This document shows, piece after piece, positions 44,509-53,286 of a stretch of 64,000 bases of DNA. This stretch comes from Melioribacteraceae bacterium (lineage in GTDB: Bacteria > Bacteroidota > Ignavibacteria > Ignavibacteriales > Melioribacteraceae): NCBI GenBank assembly GCA_030584085.1, contig CP129490.1, positions 3,505,511 to 3,569,510 of the forward strand. The letters are read 5' to 3'. The notes below the pieces were generated by a model that saw only the letters and a program-made list of their open reading frames with translations, did not search any database and was not told the DNA's origin. The position numbers and the translations under genes were made by a program. Position 1 is the stretch's first letter; every line of letters starts with the position of its first letter.

Positions 44509-45018
44509 CTATCTAGTGATTGTAATAATATTCCCTTCTAAAACTGCAGTGTATCTTCGTAACGATGACGCTGCCGGTCCGGTTACAACATTACCCAGTT
44601 GATTATATTGGCTTCCATGACAGGGGCATGTTGCAATATTATTCGAAGCGAAGGAACCGACTTGGCATCTTTCATGTGTGCACTCTCTGCTGAATGCAAT
44701 GACCGAAGATTCGCTTTGACGGTAAATAAAAATTCCCCGCGGATCAATATCATTTGCACCAAGTGTGAGCAGCCCGCCAACAGTTTGAAGCGATGAATTT
44801 TGAGCCGATGATATATCTACGGTTAATTGAACTGTTCCGCCCCCGTTACCATTTCCGTTTGGTGAAGTCGGTGATGAATCATCGCCTGAACATGCATTGA
44901 TAAATGTAACAACAAAAGAACCGACTGCTATACCGCCAATTGTCTTGGCAGATTTATTTATAAAATCACGCCTGCTTATATCGCAGCCCAGTTTATGCAA
45001 TTCAATATCCGTTAACAT
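44509..45018 (-). CDS. Rieske [2Fe-2S] lipoprotein
   Basis: This protein of about 169 residues has the signal region SRRDFINKSAKTIGGIAVGSFVVTFINAC, combining a Tat-like SRRDF motif with a lipobox-like INAC. A low-complexity Gly/Asn linker follows (about 60-70). The C-terminal Rieske domain (about 75-169) has CTHERC and CPCHGSQYN; these give the two Cys and two His ligands, with the extra Cys pair that can form the disulfide of bc1-type proteins. It should be an electron carrier outside the cytoplasmic membrane. No cytochrome b gene is adjacent, so its partner is unknown. The start at ATG 45018 has GAGG upstream. Confidence 0.85.
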   Translation of the reverse strand: MLTDIELHKLGCDISRRDFINKSAKTIGGIAVGSFVVTFINACSGDDSSPTSPNGNGNGGGTVQLTVDISSAQNSSLQTVGGLLTLGANDIDPRGIFIYRQSESSVIAFSRECTHERCQVGSFASNNIATCPCHGSQYNQLGNVVTGPAASSLRRYTAVLEGNIITITR

Positions 45019-45246
45019 ACTAGCCTCGCTATTAATTAATGTATTTATGATACACAACAATAACAGGACGGCAGCTCTTATTTACGAAATGCGGGATTTA
45101 ACATCAAGGAATAATTTTATGCAAGTCCACTTTCTGTAAAATAGATGAATTTAATTACGATAAAACCCGATTATTGAAAAACAAAGGAGTATTACATTTA
45201 ATTCTGCATTTTTTATATTTGCCTTAACTATATAGAAAGGCTGACT

Positions 45247-46239
45247 TTGTTAGAGTTACTACAGAATGCATTCCTCAACATAAAATCACCAGCAATATTA
45301 TTTTTTATACTAGGTTTTTTTGCGTCAATTATAAAATCCGATTTAAAGATACCTGAATCGATAGCAAAAATATTATCAATCTATTTAATGATGGCTATCG
45401 GTTTCAGAGGCGGAGTCGAAATTGAACATAGCGGTTTGAGCCCTGGTCTGTTAAGTTCAATCGGGATAACGATATTTGTCGGTATTCTTATTCCTCTAAT
45501 TAGTTTTATAATATTAAAAAAAGTAAATAAGCTTGATACAATTAATGCCGGAGCAATTGCTGCTCACTACGGTTCGGTAAGTGTTATAACATTTGTTACT
45601 GCCGTCACGTTTTTAGAAAGAGAGATTGTTATATACGACGGGTTTATGGTTGGTATGATGGCATTAATGGAATCTCCTGCTATTTTCATCTCCTTACTGC
45701 TTGTTGCATATCTCACAAAAAAGAAATCTGCATCAACTCAATTTCATATAAATGAAGTTATTCGCGAATCACTTTTTAACGGCAGCGTTATTCTTCTATT
45801 CGGAAGCATGTTAATTGGATTTACAACAGGTGAACAGGGCTACGAAATTACGGAACACTTTTTTGTTTCACCATTTCAGGGAATATTAACTTTGTTTTTG
45901 CTTGAAATGGGAATGCTTGCCGGAAAGCGAATCGATGAATTCAGAGAAGTTGGAATTTCTCTTGGGTTATTTGGGCTTTTAATGCCAATTTTTAATGGAA
46001 TTCTTGGTGCAATATTGGCAACTGCAATAGGATTGACTGTTGGAAGTGTTACACTTTTTGCCGTTTTAACAGCAAGCGCATCCTATATTGCAGCACCGGC
46101 TGCAGTACGATTAGCATTGCCTTCGGCTAATCCTTCTTATTATATTACAATGTCGTTGGCGATTACATTCCCTTTTAATATCGTTTTCGGAATCCCACTC
46201 TATTATTCGATCGCAGGTTTTTTACAAAATATTATGTGA
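45247..46239 (+). CDS. SbtA-like sodium-dependent bicarbonate transporter
   Basis: This 330-residue protein has about ten membrane segments and the DUF897/SbtA pattern: IKSPAILFFILGFFASIIKSDLKIPESIAKILSIYLMMAIGFRGGVEI, AAHYGSVSVITFVTA, FMVGMMALMESPAIFISLLL and ASASYIAAPAAVRLALPSANPSYYITMSLAITFPFNI. SbtA takes up HCO3- with Na+. The start is a TTG with AGAAAGG seven bases upstream; no ATG near the N-terminus fits better. It is followed eight bases later by a SbtB-like PII protein, which supports the assignment. Confidence 0.9.
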   Translation: MLELLQNAFLNIKSPAILFFILGFFASIIKSDLKIPESIAKILSIYLMMAIGFRGGVEIEHSGLSPGLLSSIGITIFVGILIPLISFIILKKVNKLDTINAGAIAAHYGSVSVITFVTAVTFLEREIVIYDGFMVGMMALMESPAIFISLLLVAYLTKKKSASTQFHINEVIRESLFNGSVILLFGSMLIGFTTGEQGYEITEHFFVSPFQGILTLFLLEMGMLAGKRIDEFREVGISLGLFGLLMPIFNGILGAILATAIGLTVGSVTLFAVLTASASYIAAPAAVRLALPSANPSYYITMSLAITFPFNIVFGIPLYYSIAGFLQNIM

Positions 46240-46246
46240 ATATAAA

Positions 46247-46528
46247 ATGAAAAAGTTAGAGATAATAATTGGCAGCTACGAGTTAAATAAGGTAATCGAT
46301 ATACTTGAAGACAGTGAGGCTTTAGGCTATACGGTTATTGCAGATGCCGCAGGCAGAGGGAAAAATGGTAAACGGGTAAAGGATGAAATAACAGAAGTGA
46401 ACCGTAGAAATGTAATTATGTGTATCGACAATGAGGAAAAGATTAAAACCATAATTGAAAAATTGAAAATACTGAAAGAACGTTATTCGTTAAAAGCTTT
46501 TGTAAGTGATGTAAGTATGGAGTTGTAA
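46247..46528 (+). CDS. SbtB-like PII regulator of the bicarbonate transporter
   Basis: This 93-residue PII-superfamily protein starts KKLEIIIGSYELNKVIDILEDSEALGYTVIADAAGRGKNGKR, with the short T-loop seen in SbtB, and ends LKAFVSDVSMEL. SbtB binds adenine nucleotides such as cAMP or ADP and closes SbtA when carbon is sufficient. The C-terminal CxxxC redox loop found in some cyanobacterial SbtB is not present. The gene is directly downstream of the transporter, as in other SbtAB operons. Confidence 0.85.
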   Translation: MKKLEIIIGSYELNKVIDILEDSEALGYTVIADAAGRGKNGKRVKDEITEVNRRNVIMCIDNEEKIKTIIEKLKILKERYSLKAFVSDVSMEL

Positions 46529-46919
46529 ATAATAAATGGAGACAATTTTATTGCATGACCTTACAAATATCAATTAGTCCTCTTAATTAATATTCTGTTC
46601 CGACAATTCAGCAGCGGCTGTTTCAAATCACCGATCTTCAGTTTTTATTAACAGACCCATTCAATTATAATAATAGGAATGCTACTTCGCTAATATTTAT
46701 GTTATTTGTTTAATTTCCATAGAATTCACTTTTTTGCAACCGTAGATTTATAATATTGCCATTCACTCGAATTGGACGGGAAAATGAATTTTCGTTTGTA
46801 GGCAGTAATAATAATTCATTGCTTGATTCTCTCTGTTAATTAGGACAAAATGTATTATATTCACCTGTAATATTGCAAAGCAAAAAATATCATATAAATT
46901 TTTTAGAGAGGAGTTAGTA
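46529..46919. other. 391-base intergenic region
   Basis: No open reading frame, repeat or RNA structure is supported here. The only clear element is the strong ribosome-binding site AGAGAGGAG just before the next gene's ATG at 46920. The AT-rich middle probably holds that gene's promoter. Confidence 0.5.
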
Positions 46920-47867
46920 ATGGATAAAAAGATAATTGCCGTACTTGGCGCTACCGGGGCTCAAGGCGGTGGATTAGCTAACACTATATTATCCGATAAA
47001 AACAGTGAGTTTTCCGTAAGAGCAATTACGAGAGATGTAAATTCCGATAAAGCGAAAGCTCTTACCGATAAAGGAGCCGAAGTTGTAAAAGCTGATGTTG
47101 ATGATGCTAATATCATTACAAATGCATTCAAAGGTGCATACGGAGTGTTTGCAGTTACTTTCTTCTGGGAACATTTTTCACCTGAAAAAGAATTAAATCA
47201 GGCTAAGATATTTGCCCAAGCGGCAAAGGATACCGGGGTTAAACATTTGATTTGGTCAACTCTGGAAGATACTAGAAATTGGATTCCGCTTGATGATGAT
47301 AGAATGCCGACACTTGGCGGAAAATATAAAGTCCCTCACTATGATGCCAAAGGAGAATCAAATAAATTTTTTGAAGAAGCGAATGTTCCTACTACTTATT
47401 TGAATACATCTTTTTACTGGGATAATTTTATTTACTTTGGTATGGGTCCTAAAAAGGGTGACGACGGTAATTATTATTTTGCATTCCCGATGGATGATAA
47501 AAAATTACCGGGAATTGCCGCGGAGGATATCGGTAAATGTGCATACGGGATTTTTAAGAATTATGATAAGTATGTAAACAAATCGGTTGGAATTGCTGGT
47601 GGACATTTAACGGGCTATCAAATGGCAGATGCTATGAGTCAAGCTCTCAATAAGCCAATAAAATACAATCCCGTTTCACCTGAAGTTTATCGAGGTTTCG
47701 GTTTTCCGGGTGCCGATGACTTAGGTAACATGTTCCAATTTAAAAGAGATTTTGAAGCTGAATATTGCTCTGCAAGAAATCTGGATGAATCCCGCTCGCT
47801 TAATCCCGAACTTCTCACATTCGATGCATGGCTTGCAAAATATAAAGAAAGAATACCGTTGGATTAA
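46920..47867 (+). CDS. NmrA-like NAD(P)-binding protein
   Basis: This 315-residue protein is of the atypical SDR/NmrA group. The nucleotide-binding motif is VLGATGAQGGGLANTIL (residues about 7-23). VVKADVDDANIITNAFKGAYGVFAVTFFWE and VKHLIWSTLEDTRNW match the NmrA pattern in which the catalytic Tyr-x3-Lys is lost. Such proteins sense the redox state of NAD(P) or act as regulators or reductases. It is monocistronic with a terminator after it. Confidence 0.85.
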   Translation: MDKKIIAVLGATGAQGGGLANTILSDKNSEFSVRAITRDVNSDKAKALTDKGAEVVKADVDDANIITNAFKGAYGVFAVTFFWEHFSPEKELNQAKIFAQAAKDTGVKHLIWSTLEDTRNWIPLDDDRMPTLGGKYKVPHYDAKGESNKFFEEANVPTTYLNTSFYWDNFIYFGMGPKKGDDGNYYFAFPMDDKKLPGIAAEDIGKCAYGIFKNYDKYVNKSVGIAGGHLTGYQMADAMSQALNKPIKYNPVSPEVYRGFGFPGADDLGNMFQFKRDFEAEYCSARNLDESRSLNPELLTFDAWLAKYKERIPLD

Positions 47868-47878
47868 AAAACAATTTT

Positions 47879-47935
47879 AGGGGCTGTCACAATGTTAAAA
47901 TTATCATTACACTTATTCCTACAGCCCCTTTTTTT
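47879..47935 (+). terminator. terminator after the NmrA-like gene
   Basis: AGGGGCTGT (47879-47887) pairs with ACAGCCCCT (47921-47929) across a 33-base loop and runs into seven T. The long loop makes it unusual, but position and T run fit a terminator. Confidence 0.7.
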
Positions 47936-48064
47936 ATTGAATTTTGCTCTTCGTTAGTATTAGACACAATTGTGCAACCCTTATTATTCCTTATATATAA
48001 TTTTACCCCGCATTTATTATTTAAGAATGTTGAAATATAATTATATCATCATTATATTAGCATT

Positions 48065-48355
48065 ATGAGTAAAATTCGTTTTCAATGGGATTCTCTTAAA
48101 AACAGTGTAAATATTAAAAAGCACAAAGTCTCTTTTGAAGAAGCGAAATCAGTATTTTTTGATGAAAATGCACGATTAATATCAGATCATGAACATTCGA
48201 GCGATGAAGAACGTTATATCATTTTGGGTTTATCAAATAAATTAAGACTTCTTGTAGTCGTTCATACGTACAGAGAGAATGACGAAATTATTAGGTTAAT
48301 CTCAGCAAGAAAAGCAACAAAATCTGAAAGCAAATATTATCACGAGGTGAATTAA
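48065..48355 (+). CDS. brnT: BrnT-family toxin (ribonuclease)
   Basis: This 96-residue protein matches BrnT: FQWDSLKNSVNIKKHKVSFEEAKSVFFDENARLI and the later RYIILGLSNKLRLLVVVHTYRENDEIIRLISARKATKSESKYYHE. BrnT is an RNase of the RelE-like fold that blocks translation until bound by BrnA. The antitoxin gene begins one base after its stop, as is usual for type II pairs. It lies alone between an NmrA-like gene and a convergent protease, typical of a mobile accessory module. Confidence 0.92.
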   Translation: MSKIRFQWDSLKNSVNIKKHKVSFEEAKSVFFDENARLISDHEHSSDEERYIILGLSNKLRLLVVVHTYRENDEIIRLISARKATKSESKYYHEVN

Positions 48356-48565
48356 ATGAAGAAAGAATATGATTTTTCGAATTCAAAAAAAAATCCTTAT
48401 ACAAAAAAGTTAAAGAAGCAGATATCGATTCGAATTGAAAATGATACCATTGAGTACTTTAAGGAATTGGCATCCGAGACTGATATCCCTTATCAAAATT
48501 TGATGAACCTTTATTTAAGAGCTTGTGCAGAAAAAAACATTAAGCCAAATATTAAATGGGAGTAG
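48356..48565 (+). CDS. brnA: BrnA-family antitoxin
   Basis: This 69-residue protein has a ribbon-helix-helix DNA-binding end (KKQISIRIENDTIEYFKELASETDIPYQNLMNLYLRACAEKNIKP). The N-terminal strand probably wraps the toxin. BrnA neutralises BrnT and represses the shared promoter upstream of brnT. The start ATG directly follows the brnT TAA, so the two are translationally coupled. Confidence 0.88.
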   Translation: MKKEYDFSNSKKNPYTKKLKKQISIRIENDTIEYFKELASETDIPYQNLMNLYLRACAEKNIKPNIKWE

Positions 48566-48656
48566 ATGAACACACTTAAGTTAAGAGGGTGCGCCTTAAT
48601 GTATCTTAAAATGGGGGTTGAGGTAAATATTGGTCGCTTATTGAAAATATGAAGTT

Positions 48657-48683
48657 AAGGGAAGGCAATCTTCGCCTTCCCTT
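48657..48683. terminator. hairpin between brnA and the tricorn-like gene
   Basis: The AAGGGAAGGC (48657-48666) and GCCTTCCCTT (48674-48683) arms match perfectly, with a seven-base loop. It lies 12 bases beyond the stop of the minus-strand protease gene. T runs are weak on both strands. Confidence 0.65.
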
Positions 48684-48695
48684 TAATAAAATAAA

Positions 48696-51600
48696 TTACT
48701 TCCCATCAATCTGTTTCAACAATTCATTAACTGCAGCTCTAAGCTGTGGATCATCACCTTTAGCTTTTGAATCAGGAGCATCGTCAATTATAATATCCGG
48801 TACTGCAGGTACAAAATCCATGTTTTTATCATCTGCTTTTACGTACCAACCGCGACCGGGTAATCTTACATATGATCCGTCAACCAAACCTTGAGCACCT
48901 GTTGAAATAACAGCACCGAATGTCGGAATTCCAACCAATGTACCGATTCCTAATTGTTTGTATGCATGTGAGAAAATTTCTGCATTAGAATAACTGTTTT
49001 GATTACACAATGCAATTGAAGGTTTTATCCAAGCAGCGAAAGGTAATCTTTCACCGAGAGGATAATAATCACGGAATTTAGTTTTCTCTTTTTCTAAATC
49101 TTCAGCTGCGCCTCTAGGAATAGTATAAGCATGTTGTTTGTAATTTAAGATTGTCATCAAGTAATCTGTTGTCCAGCCTCCGCCGTTAAATCTAACATCA
49201 ATCACAATACCTTCTTTACCGAGACCGCTTGCTGTAAGTTCACGCTCGAAAACTTCAAAACTCGGCATGCTCATTCCTCGTATATGTAAGTAACCTAATC
49301 TTCCATTCGAATATTCTTCCGTTAATTTTCTTCTATCATCAACCCATTCTTCATAAAGATCGTTGTTAACGGAATTAGTCGGACGAATAACAACTTCACG
49401 TTCACCGTCTTTTCCTTTTACTGTTAGAAGAACTTTTTCATCTGCTTTGTTATTAAAGTAACTGAAGAAGTTAACTTTGTTATCAATTTTATTTCCGTCA
49501 ACGGAAGTTATTACATCATCGACAAATAGTTTGCTTCTTTCTTTATCAGCCGGAGTGTTAGGAACAACACGAAGAACTTTTATACCGTCATCAACTGGTT
49601 CAATCTCAATTCCGAGTAAACCGGTTCTATCTTTTTGAGTTTCAGCTCTATCGGGAACTCCGTACAACCCCATATGACTTGCGTTAATTTGTCCGAGCAT
49701 TTCATTATAAACTGTTTGGAAATCCTGCTTGGTGGAAGTTCGCATTGCCCATGGTTTATATTTCTTTTTTAGAGCTTCGAAATCTCTTCCGTGAAAATCG
49801 GGATCGTAGAAATTAAGATCGAGAGCGCGCCAAGCTTCATCAAATACTTGATCTTGTTCGGCATAGTAATCAACTTTAAGATCAGCTTTGTAAGGAAGTG
49901 ATTCATCTTTTGAAGCGCCTACATCAAATCTTCCGATCGATCCGCCGCGTTTCATGAAATACATGTATTTACCTTCGGGATCAAGATAAAATCCGGACGG
50001 ACTTTTACCGCCGCCCATAACAACTTTAAGATCTTTCCCATCCCATTTAACACTGTAAAGATCGGTTCCGTTATCGGTTTTGCTGTCACCGGTAAATAAG
50101 AAAGTTTCGCCGTCATTTGAAATAACAAAATTACTTTCATCGCCTGTCATCGAGGTAACTTGAGTAAGTCTTCTGTGAATATTTTCAAAATCGATTACAA
50201 TCGGTTCAACTTCATCTTTCTTTTCATCTTTGTCGTCGCCTTTCTTTTTATCTTTTTTATTATCACCATCGTCATCTTTTTCTTTCCAATCATCTTTTGT
50301 TTTTTCGAAATCTTCTTTCTTTAACCAAGTAAACCAAACATCATAGTTGCTGTTGTTTCGGGCGGAAGAGAAACCAAGTTTTGAGCCGTCTTTACTCCAG
50401 AATGGACTGTAATCACCTCTCGGATGCATACTAACATTAACCGGATCTTTGCTTCCGTCAACCGCGTGAATATAAATTTCAGAATTGAAATAGAGATCCG
50501 AAAGTTGATAAGCTAACCATTTGCTATCGGGACTCCATGCAATACTTCCCGGTGTATCCCATCCATCTAATAAAGTTTTCGAATTACTTAATTTTCCATC
50601 CGCGGAAATATCAGCAACAATTAATTCTCCTCTTCCGACAACATAAGCAATCTTTTTTAAGTCGGGTGAAATTACCGGATTTCTCTCTTCACCATCGGTG
50701 CTTGTTAATCTTTCAATTTTATGCTTAAGCGATTTGAAAAGATTAGGTTGTTTTTCCTCGGCTGAACGAATCATGAATAAATCATTTTGATCATATTTGT
50801 CGCTTACAAATATTAGAGTAGAGTCATTTAAGAAAGTAACCATTTGATCACGTGAACCGGGATCGTTTGTAAGATTTTTACTTTTACTTTCTTCTTTATC
50901 AACTTCTTTTATAAATACATCACCGCGAACGACAAATGCCATCAATTTTCCGTTTGGTGAAACCGCATATTCACTTGCGCCTGAAGTTTCTGATTTGTAT
51001 TCAACGGGATCAAATCTGTAATCTGCTGAGATATTTACATTAACTTTTTGAGGTGTGCCGCCGTTTGTTTTCATTACATAAATATCAGATTGACGTGAGA
51101 ATGTCGCGGTTGATCCGTCACGGCTTACAGATAAATATCTTAATCCGTCTTCTTTAAAATTAGTGAGCTGTTCGTTGCTTCCAACGGCTTTACCGTTATC
51201 ATCGATTTTTAATCTGTGTACATTATAAATTCCGCTTTGTGCGCTGATATAATAAACAGTTCTTGAATCACCCCACTGCGGCATCCAATCATGACCTTCA
51301 AAATCGGTGAGTTTATTGTGTGTGTCATTCTTCGTATCGTAAACCCAAACATTATAATTTGCCGAACCTGTGTAAGCTTCTCGTGTTGGTCTGTATCCTC
51401 TTACATAAGCGATGAATCTTGAATCGGGACTCATAACCGCCATATCACCAACTGCATTAAGAATTCTTCTTTCCGTTCCGCCGTTTGCTGAAATTGCCTG
51501 GATTTCGTTATTCCATTCAATTTGTTTGAATTCTCTGTTGGTTGTAAAAATTAAATCGTTTGATGAAGTCCAATCCGATAACACATCCGAGATCGAATGA

Positions 51601-51911
51601 TATGTAAGTCGTTTGGAAGTTCCGCCGGTTGAAGGAATTACGAAAATATCATTGTTACCATAACGGTCACTCGAAAAAGCGATCATAGAATTATCGGGAC
51701 TCCATTTCGGATTCCCCTCGTATGCTTCGTGAATTGTTAATCTTACCGCATTGTTTCCATCAGCATCCGATACCCAAACATCACCTTGATAAGAAAAAGC
51801 GATTTTTGATCCATCTGAGTTTAAAGAAGGATTAAAAACGAAAGGTGAATCTTGAGCAAATAGAAATGATGTTAAAACTAAGATTGAAATGATAAGTTTC
51901 AGCTTCTGCAT
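48696..51911 (-). CDS. exported tricorn-like S41 protease
   Basis: This 1071-residue protein has a signal peptide (MQKLKLIISILVLTSFLFA). The first two thirds carry beta-propeller blades of the PD40/TolB type (NPSLNSDGSKIAFSYQGDVWVSD, GNPKWSPDNSMIAFSSDRYGNNDIFV and later copies). An acidic, lysine-rich linker (about 555-590) follows. The tricorn core C1 region, PDZ domain (LLGIEIEPVDDGIKVLRVVPNTPADKERSKLFVDD) and S41 catalytic part (about 890-1050) come last, with GIVIDVRFNGGG and the nucleophile region NQNSYSNAEIFSHAY. It is probably a large periplasmic oligopeptidase; the archaeal tricorn itself is cytoplasmic. Confidence 0.9.
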   Translation of the reverse strand: MQKLKLIISILVLTSFLFAQDSPFVFNPSLNSDGSKIAFSYQGDVWVSDADGNNAVRLTIHEAYEGNPKWSPDNSMIAFSSDRYGNNDIFVIPSTGGTSKRLTYHSISDVLSDWTSSNDLIFTTNREFKQIEWNNEIQAISANGGTERRILNAVGDMAVMSPDSRFIAYVRGYRPTREAYTGSANYNVWVYDTKNDTHNKLTDFEGHDWMPQWGDSRTVYYISAQSGIYNVHRLKIDDNGKAVGSNEQLTNFKEDGLRYLSVSRDGSTATFSRQSDIYVMKTNGGTPQKVNVNISADYRFDPVEYKSETSGASEYAVSPNGKLMAFVVRGDVFIKEVDKEESKSKNLTNDPGSRDQMVTFLNDSTLIFVSDKYDQNDLFMIRSAEEKQPNLFKSLKHKIERLTSTDGEERNPVISPDLKKIAYVVGRGELIVADISADGKLSNSKTLLDGWDTPGSIAWSPDSKWLAYQLSDLYFNSEIYIHAVDGSKDPVNVSMHPRGDYSPFWSKDGSKLGFSSARNNSNYDVWFTWLKKEDFEKTKDDWKEKDDDGDNKKDKKKGDDKDEKKDEVEPIVIDFENIHRRLTQVTSMTGDESNFVISNDGETFLFTGDSKTDNGTDLYSVKWDGKDLKVVMGGGKSPSGFYLDPEGKYMYFMKRGGSIGRFDVGASKDESLPYKADLKVDYYAEQDQVFDEAWRALDLNFYDPDFHGRDFEALKKKYKPWAMRTSTKQDFQTVYNEMLGQINASHMGLYGVPDRAETQKDRTGLLGIEIEPVDDGIKVLRVVPNTPADKERSKLFVDDVITSVDGNKIDNKVNFFSYFNNKADEKVLLTVKGKDGEREVVIRPTNSVNNDLYEEWVDDRRKLTEEYSNGRLGYLHIRGMSMPSFEVFERELTASGLGKEGIVIDVRFNGGGWTTDYLMTILNYKQHAYTIPRGAAEDLEKEKTKFRDYYPLGERLPFAAWIKPSIALCNQNSYSNAEIFSHAYKQLGIGTLVGIPTFGAVISTGAQGLVDGSYVRLPGRGWYVKADDKNMDFVPAVPDIIIDDAPDSKAKGDDPQLRAAVNELLKQIDGK

Positions 51912-52031
51912 GATCTCCCCAATTTGTTTGAATGGTATTTAATAAATGAATTTCTAAAGATACGAAAACAAGTAGCTATTTTAGAAATTATTAGACGCCA
52001 ACATCTTCGAAAAGTTGGGTAGATAATTCAA

Positions 52032-52736
52032 CTAAAGCCCTTCAAACAAATCCGTAATTGGTGGATCAAAATTTTCTTGAAATAATTCGAATACGGACTC
52101 TTTTTTGAGCAATCCTTTTATATTGGATTGTTCAATGACGGATTTATATGATTCATAACAATCGAGTGCATCGTGCAAAGCCTTCATATCTTGATCGTCA
52201 ACGGTAACAATGCAGTCAATCTCTTCTTCTTTTGAGAAGTTTAATTTAAAGTGCGGACTTTCTTTTGATGTTTGTTCATCAACCGTTACCATTGCAAATC
52301 TTTTCGGATAACCGGCAGTCTCTTTCAATCTGCAGAAAACACTTTTTACAACAGCATGAGAAACTAAGTGATCGTGAAATCCGCTTATACCGTGAACAGC
52401 GTATGTCGCGACAACATCCGGTTTTATTTTGTGAATATGTTCTTCTACAATTTTTTCAATTTCGCGAGGATCCATTTCTTTTAATCCGCTGTCGGGTAAA
52501 TTCAAAACCGTCATGCCTGTAAGTTTCAGAGTTTTTTCAACACAGAGCATTTCTTTGTAACGGACTTCTCCCATTTCTTCAATTGAAAGATTGAGATCAA
52601 AACGTTTTTTTGTTGCACCGCCTTTTGTTAATGTGAGAAGATAAACTTCATGACCTTCTCTAATTTGTTTGTGCATTACATGTGCCGGTCCGAATGATTC
52701 ATCATCCGGGTGTGGATATATGTATAATATTTTCAT
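52032..52736 (-). CDS. PIG-L family deacetylase
   Basis: This 234-residue protein has the PIG-L metal motif YIYPHPDDESFGPAHVM (HPDDE, about residues 8-14) and a second metal His in HGISGFHDHLVSHAVV. The family deacetylates N-acetylglucosamine-type groups in glycolipids, mycothiol, bacillithiol or antibiotics. The substrate is unknown. The start is ATG 52736. A small inverted-repeat cassette begins about 45 bases upstream. Confidence 0.87.
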   Translation of the reverse strand: MKILYIYPHPDDESFGPAHVMHKQIREGHEVYLLTLTKGGATKKRFDLNLSIEEMGEVRYKEMLCVEKTLKLTGMTVLNLPDSGLKEMDPREIEKIVEEHIHKIKPDVVATYAVHGISGFHDHLVSHAVVKSVFCRLKETAGYPKRFAMVTVDEQTSKESPHFKLNFSKEEEIDCIVTVDDQDMKALHDALDCYESYKSVIEQSNIKGLLKKESVFELFQENFDPPITDLFEGL

Positions 52737-52820
52737 TGAGTCTCCTGTTATTACGGTTTATATAAAAGAAAAACCAAGGCAACCACCCCCGCCTGCGTCG
52801 GGCAAGCCCGCCTTCGGCGA

Positions 52821-52841
52821 CCCCTCCTTTTCAAGGAGGGG
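52821..52841. repeat. left hairpin of the DUF559 cassette
   Basis: The arms CCCCTCCTT and AAGGAGGGG are perfect, with loop TTC. The same stem occurs at 53254-53274 on the other side of the nuclease remnant. Confidence 0.8.
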
Positions 52842-52875
52842 ATTTTTTAAAAATGTTTTTTTAATTTAAGTGAAA

Positions 52876-53237
52876 ATGAGGATCCATAATAAAAAATATT
52901 TGAAAGAAAACCGAAAGCAACTAAGAAATAATTCTACCGAGGCTGAAATTTTATTATGGTTGGAATTAAAACAGAGCAAGTTGGATGGCAGAAAATTCAG
53001 AAGACAGCATAGTATCGGGACTATATTGTTGATTTTTATTGTCCTTCGGAAAAATTAGCAGTTGAATTAGGTGGTGAAATTCATTTTCAAGAAGAACAAA
53101 TTAAATATGATAAGAGTAGAGATGCTTATATAAATTCGTTAGGAATAAAAGTAATCAGATTTGAAAACCAAGATGTAATTTACGGAATTGAAGAAGTTTT
53201 AAAACAGATATCAAAAAAATTTAAGAAATCCAAATAA
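52876..53237 (+). pseudogene. DUF559 endonuclease-like gene, frameshifted
   Basis: The first frame encodes RKQLRNNSTEAEILLWLELK and FRRQHSIG, the typical DUF559 (very-short-patch-repair-like) start, and runs into a stop at 53058. In the -1-shifted frame the family sequence continues with YIVDFYCPSEKLAVEL, GGEIHFQEEQIKYDKSRDAY and LGIKVIRFENQDVIYGIEEVL, ending at 53237. The shift lies near 53023, right after the IG of FRRQHSIG, and looks like the loss of one base. The usual catalytic ELDGE reads ELGGE (Asp to Gly), so the gene is damaged twice. A sequencing error could explain the frameshift but not the substitution. Confidence 0.8.
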
Positions 53238-53253
53238 TCAAAAGCACACTGTT

Positions 53254-53274
53254 CCCCTCCTTGTGAAGGAGGGG
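53254..53274. repeat. right hairpin of the DUF559 cassette
   Basis: The arms CCCCTCCTT and AAGGAGGGG are perfect, with loop GTG. It matches the left hairpin and is followed by GAAGAAGGGGTGGT to the cassette end. Confidence 0.8.
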
Positions 53275-53286
53275 AAGAAGGGGTGG

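Noticed and set aside
46529-46919. Decayed gene in the gap after the PII gene
   Set aside because: No frame shows recognisable protein sequence.
52870-53058. A separate 62-residue protein gene
   Set aside because: It is only the first part of a DUF559 gene; the family sequence resumes in another frame downstream.
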